From contig JAUJPF010000032.1 of the NCBI GenBank assembly GCA_030447275.1, positions 1-38,261 of the forward strand: DNA of 38,261 nucleotides, read 5' to 3'. The number at the start of each line of letters is the position of its first letter. Within the stretch, counting starts at the first letter, position 1. The DNA comes from Solirubrobacteraceae bacterium. Its GTDB lineage: Bacteria; Actinomycetota; Thermoleophilia; Solirubrobacterales; Solirubrobacteraceae. Shown here one piece after another: positions 30,951-38,261 of this stretch. A program made the translations under genes and the position numbers. The notes beneath the pieces are model-generated. The model was not told the origin of the DNA. It did not search any database and saw only the letters and a program-made list of their open reading frames with translations.

Positions 30951-31764
30951 TAGTGGCGCTCCTTCGGGCGTGAGCGTGATCGTGAGGTGGCTGGTGCGCT
31001 TGGACGATCCGCGTCGCGCGGCCCATTGCGCGCGGGCGAAGCGCTTCAGCGTCGGCCCGTCGTCGGGTCGCGCGCAGGTCGTCGGCGCAGGACTCAGCCA
31101 CCACTTCCTCGGTGTGAGCGTGATGGTCAGGTGGCTGGTTGTTCTCCGCGTTGGCGATCGCCGACTCGAGCAGCTTGCGCCACGCCCTCGTCGGCGACCG
31201 CGGCCTGAACGCGAGGATCGCGCGCGCCTCGTCGTTGTGCTTGCCGTTGATCTGGCCGACTCGAGCAGCTTGGCCGCGCGCTTGCGCTGGCGGTTGGTGC
31301 GGACGAACCGCGCGCGCTCGTCGACGGACTTGCCGCGGATGTGGTCGGCACCAGCGCGCCTTGCGCGCGCTGGAGCGCGGCGCGCGCCTGCGGCCGCGCG
31401 CGGGGGCCGTCGGCCTTGGCGGCGCGCGCGAGGCTTCGGCGGGCGCCTCGTCGCGGCGGCGGCCTCGGCCTTCGCGGCGTCGCCAGAACTGCGACGACGT
31501 CGGGGCTTCCGGCGCGCCCTCGAGCGCCGCCTCGGCGCCTGCCTTGTCGACGCCGGTCGCCTCGGCGGCGGTGCCCTCGGCCTTCTTGTCTTGCGCCGGC
31601 GCGCGCTTGGGCTTGTGGCTTGCCGCCGCCCTCGGCGCCGGCCTCGGCCTGCTCTGCGCGAGCGCCTGCGCCGAGTCGTCGGCGGCCTCGACCTTGGGGT
31701 CGGGGCCCGTCCCTCCCGGTCGGGGCGGCTGGTCGATCTTCGTGCCGGCGTCGCGCGCCATCAT
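30950..31764 (-). CDS. rplV: 50S ribosomal protein uL22, scrambled, with N-terminal extension
   Basis: Recognisable L22 blocks are present but out of order and frame: SARKARW and [10 protein letters not shown], a second [37 protein letters not shown], and two copies of a [10 protein letters not shown] block, the last leading to TPKERH and a TAA that overlaps rpsC (TAATG). A plain L22 is ~110-130 residues and cannot be recovered by simple indel repair, because parts are duplicated. The first ~130 residues ([10 protein letters not shown], then Ala/Glu/Pro/Lys-rich) would be an extension like that of rpsQ. The start is set at ATG 31764, overlapping the likely rpsS stop. Essential in all bacteria, so the scrambling is probably an assembly chimera. 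Confidence 0.75.
30970..31139. repeat. Direct repeat pair inside rplV
   Basis: The 26 bases at 30970-30995 and 31114-31139 match at 24 positions (GTGAGCGTGAT...AGGTGGCTGGT). On the minus strand both encode the C-terminal TSHLTIT block of L22. They are 144 bases apart. Confidence 0.85.
31161..31271. repeat. Second direct repeat pair inside rplV
   Basis: CCGACTCGAGCAGCTT occurs at 31161-31176 and at 31256-31271, both encoding the KLLESA block of L22 on the minus strand. The copies are 95 bases apart. With the other pair this shows that rplV contains parts of itself twice. Confidence 0.85.
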
Positions 31765-32034
31765 CGGACCTTCCGCGCTCCCCGCGTGGCCGCGGTAGGT
31801 GCGCGTCGGGGCGAACTCGCCGAGCTTGTGGCCGACCATCGACTCGCTGACGAACACGGGCACGTGCTTGCGGCCGTCGTGGACGGCGATCGTGTGGCCG
31901 ACCATCTCCGGGAAGATCGTCGAGGTGCGCGACCAGGTCTTGACCATCGTCTTGCTGCCGCCGGAGTTCATCGCGTCGATGCGGTCCATCAGGCGCTCCT
32001 CGACCCACGGCCCCTTCTTGGCGGAGCGGCTCAT
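31761..32034 (-). CDS. rpsS: 30S ribosomal protein uS19
   Basis: Head protein near the A-site finger. [40 protein letters not shown] and [18 protein letters not shown] are complete. S19 is normally ~92 residues, but the open frame runs on into the rplV extension without a stop. Shifting by one base just before 31764 gives a TGA at 31763-31761 that overlaps rplV ATG as ATGA, matching the coupling seen elsewhere. So a small indel near 31765-31775 is likely. ATG 32034 overlaps the rplB stop (ATGA). Confidence 0.9.
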
Positions 32035-32887
32035 CGCTTGCCCTTCTTCCCGCGCCGGCGACCGCGCACGATCAGGCGGTCCGACGGCTTGTTCTTCTTC
32101 CGGGTGCGATAGCCGAGCGTCGGCACGCCCCACGGCGTGACCGGATGGCGGCCGGGCGTGGTCGAGCCCTCGCCGCCGCCGTGCGGGTGGTCGACCGGGT
32201 TCATGGCGGTGCCGCGCGTCTGCGGGCGCACGCCCAGGTGGCGCTTGCGCCCTGCCTTGCCGATCTTGACGTTCTGGTGGTCGGCGTTGCCGATGGTGCC
32301 CACGGTCGCGCGGCAGTCGGCGCGCACCATGCGCATCTCGCCGGAGGGCAGGCGCAGCGTCGCCATGCCGCCCTCCTTCGGGCCATGAGCTGGATCGCGG
32401 TGCCGGCCGAGCGGCCCATCTGGCCGCCGCGCCCGGGCTGCAGCTCGACGTTGTGGACCGTGGTGCCCACCGGGATGCGCGCCAGGGGCAGCGCGTTGCC
32501 GACGTCGATCGGCGCGTCGTCGCCGGACATCACGGTCATGCCGACACGCAGGCGGTTCGGCGCGAGGATGTAGCGCTTCTCGCCGTCGGCGTAGTGCAGC
32601 AGGGCGATGTAGGCGGTCCGGTTGGGGTCGTACTCGATCGCGGCCACGCGGGCGGGGATCCCGTCCTTGCGGCGCTTGAAGTCGATCTTGCGGTACAGGC
32701 GCTTGGCGCCGCCGCCGCGGTGGCGCGAGGTCTTGCGCCCGTTCGCGTTGCGCCCGCCGGACTTCTTGAGGCCCTCGGTGAGGGTCTTCTCCGGCCGGGC
32801 CTTGGTGATCTCCGGGAAGTCGGCGTAGGTGGAGAAGCGCTGGCCGGGGCTGGTCGGTCGGGGCTTGGGCATCTTGCGGATCGGCAT
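32031..32887 (-). CDS. rplB: 50S ribosomal protein uL2 (frameshift)
   Basis: Core protein next to the peptidyl transferase centre. The N-terminal part ([40 protein letters not shown]) reads from ATG 32887 to AIQLMA. A small indel near 32379-32383 (one base missing or two extra) shifts the frame. The rest is intact: [53 protein letters not shown] with the functionally critical His, and the basic C-terminus. Repaired length ~285, normal. Confidence 0.94.
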
Positions 32888-32910
32888 GGGGGTCGTTCGG
32901 GGGCCATCGA

Positions 32911-33209
32911 TCAGATCTCGAGGCCCTCGAGGCCCTGGAAGATCGGGATGGAGTCGCCCGCGCGAACCTGCACGATCGCCTTCTTCCACGCGCGCGTGCG
33001 CCCGGAGGTGTAGCCGCGACGCTTGGGCCTTGGACTTCACGGTCATCGTCTTGACCTCGACGACCTTGACGTCGAAGAGGGTCTCGACGGCCTGGCGGAT
33101 CTGGGTCTTGTGCGCGTCGGGGTGGACGCGGAAGGTGTACTTGTCGGCCGGCGAGGACGTAGCTCTTCTCGCTGACGACGGGGCGGATGACGACCTGGCT
33201 GGCGTCCAT
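32911..33209 (-). CDS. rplW: 50S ribosomal protein uL23 (two frameshifts)
   Basis: Tunnel-exit protein that docks trigger factor and [23 protein letters not shown] starts at ATG 33209. An extra base near 33147-33152 and another in the run at 33025-33027 must be removed. Then [40 protein letters not shown] and [19 protein letters not shown] follow, ending [10 protein letters not shown]. Repaired length 98. Confidence 0.92.
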
Positions 33210-33851
33210 CAGGCGCGCCCTCCTCGTTGCGCGACGACTGTTTGACCGCCCGGGCGGTGAGCTGCGCGAGCGAGGCCTCGAGCCACCAGCGCACCGGACG
33301 AGGTCGGCCACGCCGACGGCGCCGGAGGGCAGCACCGCGACGCGGTCGAGGTTGCGGAAGGACAGCGCGGCCTCGCGCTCGGCGTCGGCCACCACCACGA
33401 GTGGGACGGCGCTGGTAGGCGTCCCAATCCTCCAGAACCTGGGCGGCCTGCCGGGTGGAGGGCGCGTCGAAGGCGCCGGCGTCCAGGGCGGCCACCGAGC
33501 CGCGAGTCGGCGTGCAGCGACAGCGCGCTGCGCAGCGCGGCGCGGCGCTCCTTGCGGTTGATCTTGAAGGTGTAGTGGCGCGGCTGGGGCCCGAAGATGG
33601 TGCCGCCGCCGGTCCAGATCGGCGAGCGCGACGAGCCGGCGCGGGCGCGGCCCGTGCCCTTCTGGCGCCACGGCTTGGCGCCGCCGCCGCGCACCTCGCC
33701 GCGCGTCCTGGCCTTGGCCGTGCCCTGGCGGCGCGCGTTGAGCTCGGCGCGGACCGACTCGTGCACGAGCGGGCCGTTGAAGTCCGCGCCGAAGGCGCCG
33801 TCGTCGAGCGTCACCGGCCCCGGAGCCGTTGAGGACGCGCGCCTCAGCCAT
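33209..33851 (-). CDS. rplD: 50S ribosomal protein uL4 (several frameshifts)
   Basis: Lines the exit tunnel. The correct protein must be pieced together from all three frames: [119 protein letters not shown] and [20 protein letters not shown]. Breaks are at 33818-33821 (extra), ~33505 (extra), 33414-33415 (extra), ~33283 (missing) and one near the stop. With these the length is ~213. The TGA at 33211-33209 shares a base with the rplW ATG. The start overlaps rplC by 8 bases (ATGGCTGA). Confidence 0.88.
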
Positions 33852-34459
33852 CGGTGCGTACCTCCACGAGGCCCTGGCGGGGCCGGGGACCGCGCCGCGG
33901 ACCAGCAGCAGGTTCTTGTCGGCGTCCACGCGCACGATGGTCAGGCCCCGCTGGGTGACGCGCTCGTTGCCCATCTGGCCCGGGCCGCGGATGCCCTTGA
34001 ACACGCGCGAGGGGGTGGCCGAGGCGCCGATCGAGCCCGGGGCGCGCACGTTGTGCGAGCCGTGGGTGACGGGCCCGCGGGCGAAGCGATGGCGCTTGAC
34101 CGTGCCCTGGAAGCCCTTGCCCTTGGAGGTGGCGGCGACCTTGACCTTCTGCCCCTCCTCGAAGGCCTCGACGGTGACCGTGTCGCCGACCTTGTGCTCG
34201 CCGGCCTCGTCGCGGAACTCGGCGAGGTGGCGCATGGGCGGCGCGTCGGCCTTGCGCAGGTGGCCCAACTCGGCCTTGGTCAGATGCTTCGCGTGCGGCG
34301 CCGAAGGCGAGCTGCACGGCCTCGTAGCCGTCGCGTCGTGCGGTGCGCACGGCGGTCACCGGGCACGGGACCGGCCTCGAGCACGGTGACGCGCTCCACG
34401 CGGCCGTCCTCCTGGAAGACCTGCGTCATGCCGAGCTTCTTGGCGAGGATCGCGGCCAT
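33844..34459 (-). CDS. rplC: 50S ribosomal protein uL3 (three frameshifts)
   Basis: Early assembly protein near the peptidyl transferase centre. [20 protein letters not shown] starts at ATG 34459. Breaks occur at 34361-34363 (extra base), ~34288-34293 (two missing or one extra) and 33879-33882 (one missing). Between them read [51 protein letters not shown] and [20 protein letters not shown]. The C-terminus is [10 protein letters not shown]. Repaired length ~205. Confidence 0.93.
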
Positions 34460-34465
34460 CGGTCC

Positions 34466-34792
34466 CTACGCCAGGCGGATCTCGATGTCCACGCCGGCCG
34501 GCAGGTGGTCGAGGCGCTGCAACGAGTCGACCGTCTTGGGCGTGGGCTGGTGGATGTCGATGAGCCGCTTGTGCGTGCGGATCTCGAAGTGCTCTTGGGA
34601 GTCCTTGTCCTTGAACGGGGACTTGATGACGGCGTAGACGTTCTTCTCGGTGGGCAGGGGCACGGGGCCCGAGACGGTCGCGCCGGTGCGCTGCGCGGTG
34701 TCGACGATCTCCTTGGCCGCCGTCTCGATGGCCGAGTGGTCGTAGGCCTTCAGGCGGATGCGGATCTTGTTCTGTGTCGCCGTGCTAGCCAT
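34466..34792 (-). CDS. rpsJ: 30S ribosomal protein uS10
   Basis: First gene of the S10 group; also the NusE transcription-antitermination partner. [40 protein letters not shown] and the C-terminal [15 protein letters not shown] are typical. 108 residues, frame intact. It is separated from tuf by 113 bases with a strong hairpin, so it may have its own promoter, though none is obvious. Confidence 0.97.
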   Translation of the reverse strand: MASTATQNKIRIRLKAYDHSAIETAAKEIVDTAQRTGATVSGPVPLPTEKNVYAVIKSPFKDKDSQEHFEIRTHKRLIDIHQPTPKTVDSLQRLDHLPAGVDIEIRLA

Positions 34793-34854
34793 GGGTGGCG
34801 GGTGGGGACGGATGTGGGAAGGGGGCAGTGGCCATGAGCGGTTTGTGAGCGTCG

Positions 34855-34880
34855 CGGCCCGCCCCGGTGGGGGCGGGCCG
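34855..34880. terminator. Strong hairpin between tuf and rpsJ
   Basis: Perfect 11-bp GC-only stem CGGCCCGCCCC / GGGGCGGGCCG with a 4-base loop, 25 bases past the tuf stop. No T-run follows on the minus strand. It may be a Rho-independent-like terminator or attenuator, or mark an RNA processing site, setting tuf level against the ribosomal genes. Confidence 0.6.
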
Positions 34881-34905
34881 TGGTGTGCTGAGGTGTCGTC
34901 CTCTC

Positions 34906-36092
<1,187 letters not shown>

Positions 36093-36138
36093 TTTGCCCT
36101 AGCTCCTCTTGGTTGAACTCGCGAAAACTATCAGCGCA

Positions 36139-36205
36139 CCCGGGGGCTCCGCCCCCGGGAACCCCCGGACTGCGGGCTCGCGCCGCACAGCCGGGCTCCC
36201 CGGCT
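36139..36205. other. Two triloop hairpins in the fusA-tuf spacer
   Basis: CCCGGGGGC-TCC-GCCCCCGGG (36139-36159, 9 bp) and AGCCGGG-CTC-CCCGGCT (36189-36205, 7 bp) are perfect inverted repeats with 3-base loops. The first is followed on the minus strand, 11 bases on, by TTTT. With the third hairpin at 36233 they fill most of the spacer upstream of the tuf start. Role unknown; attenuation or mRNA processing is possible. Confidence 0.6.
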
Positions 36206-36232
36206 CGAACTCATGCCGCCCTCGGGTACGGG

Positions 36233-36257
36233 ACGACGACACCTGCGGTGTCGTCGT
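36233..36257. terminator. 11-bp hairpin just downstream of fusA
   Basis: ACGACGACACC-TGC-GGTGTCGTCGT is a perfect 11-bp inverted repeat with a 3-base loop, 14 bases after the fusA stop. It is a plausible transcript 3' end or attenuator between fusA and tuf, without a T-run. Confidence 0.55.
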
Positions 36258-36271
36258 GACGCTGCGCGTCG

Positions 36272-38261
<1,990 letters not shown>

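Noticed and set aside
36139..36257. CRISPR or mobile-element interpretation of the fusA-tuf inverted repeats
   Set aside because: The three hairpins have different sequences and unequal spacing, and there is no direct repeat, spacer pattern or associated gene.

Overview
This window looks like a chromosomal segment of a very GC-rich actinobacterium. My best guess is the class Thermoleophilia (Solirubrobacterales and relatives). That guess rests on overall protein character: a zinc-type S14, an S17 with a long acidic/basic N-terminal extension, an L15 with extra residues before its second half, many GTG starts, and DUF1707, patatin and acyl-CoA ligase genes. It is inference, not a database result. 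No rRNA, tRNA, CRISPR array or insertion sequence was seen. The longest non-coding stretch is about 180 bases (fusA-tuf), so there is no gene desert.

Region 1 (1-12502) is an accessory and lipid/secretion region. It starts with the last codons of an acyl-CoA ligase. Then come a secreted clan GH-A-like glycosidase, a small secreted protein, a cytochrome P450 translationally coupled to a 54-residue protein, and a patatin-like phospholipase (copy A). A degraded fragment of another acyl-CoA ligase and an ECF sigma factor without its region 4 follow. Next are a NIF3-family protein, a 58-residue helix-turn-helix-like protein behind a near-consensus promoter, a complete fadD-type ligase broken by a 49-bp tandem duplication, and a membrane protein. 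The region ends with an HisC-like aminotransferase that lacks its C-terminus, a secreted trypsin-like protease and a second patatin (copy B). Acyl-CoA ligases and patatins recur close together, which suggests a lipid turnover neighbourhood.

Region 2 (12592-19056) holds housekeeping and cell-envelope genes: a PBP4-type D,D-carboxypeptidase (dacB-like), ligA, surE, truA, a short-chain dehydrogenase, a DUF1707 membrane protein and a small unknown protein.

Region 3 (19040-38261) is all on the minus strand. It is the classical translation cluster. In transcription order: fusA (5' end outside the window), tuf, the S10 group (rpsJ rplC rplD rplW rplB rpsS rplV rpsC rplP rpmC rpsQ), the spc group (rplN rplX rplE rpsN rpsH rplF rplR rpsE rpmD rplO secY adk map), and the alpha group (rpmJ rpsM rpsK rpsD rpoA rplQ). 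infA is missing from its usual place between map and rpmJ. Most genes overlap by 1, 4 or 8 bases, so translation is tightly coupled.

Sequence quality matters here. At least 20 small insertions or deletions break essential genes (secY, rplO, rpmD, rpsE, rplP, rpsC, rplV, rpsS, rplB, rplW, rplD, rplC, tuf). In each case the correct protein resumes at once in another frame. These are best read as consensus or assembly errors, because a cell could not lose all of these genes. rplV is scrambled beyond simple indels. The fadD duplication, the fadD fragment between two truncated genes, and the aminotransferase-protease junction also look like assembly seams, though real rearrangement is not excluded. 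No clearly new defence or biosynthetic system was found. The most interesting biology is the patatin/ligase neighbourhood, the small HTH-like gene with its strong promoter, the hairpin cluster between fusA and tuf, and the lineage-specific tails on ribosomal proteins.
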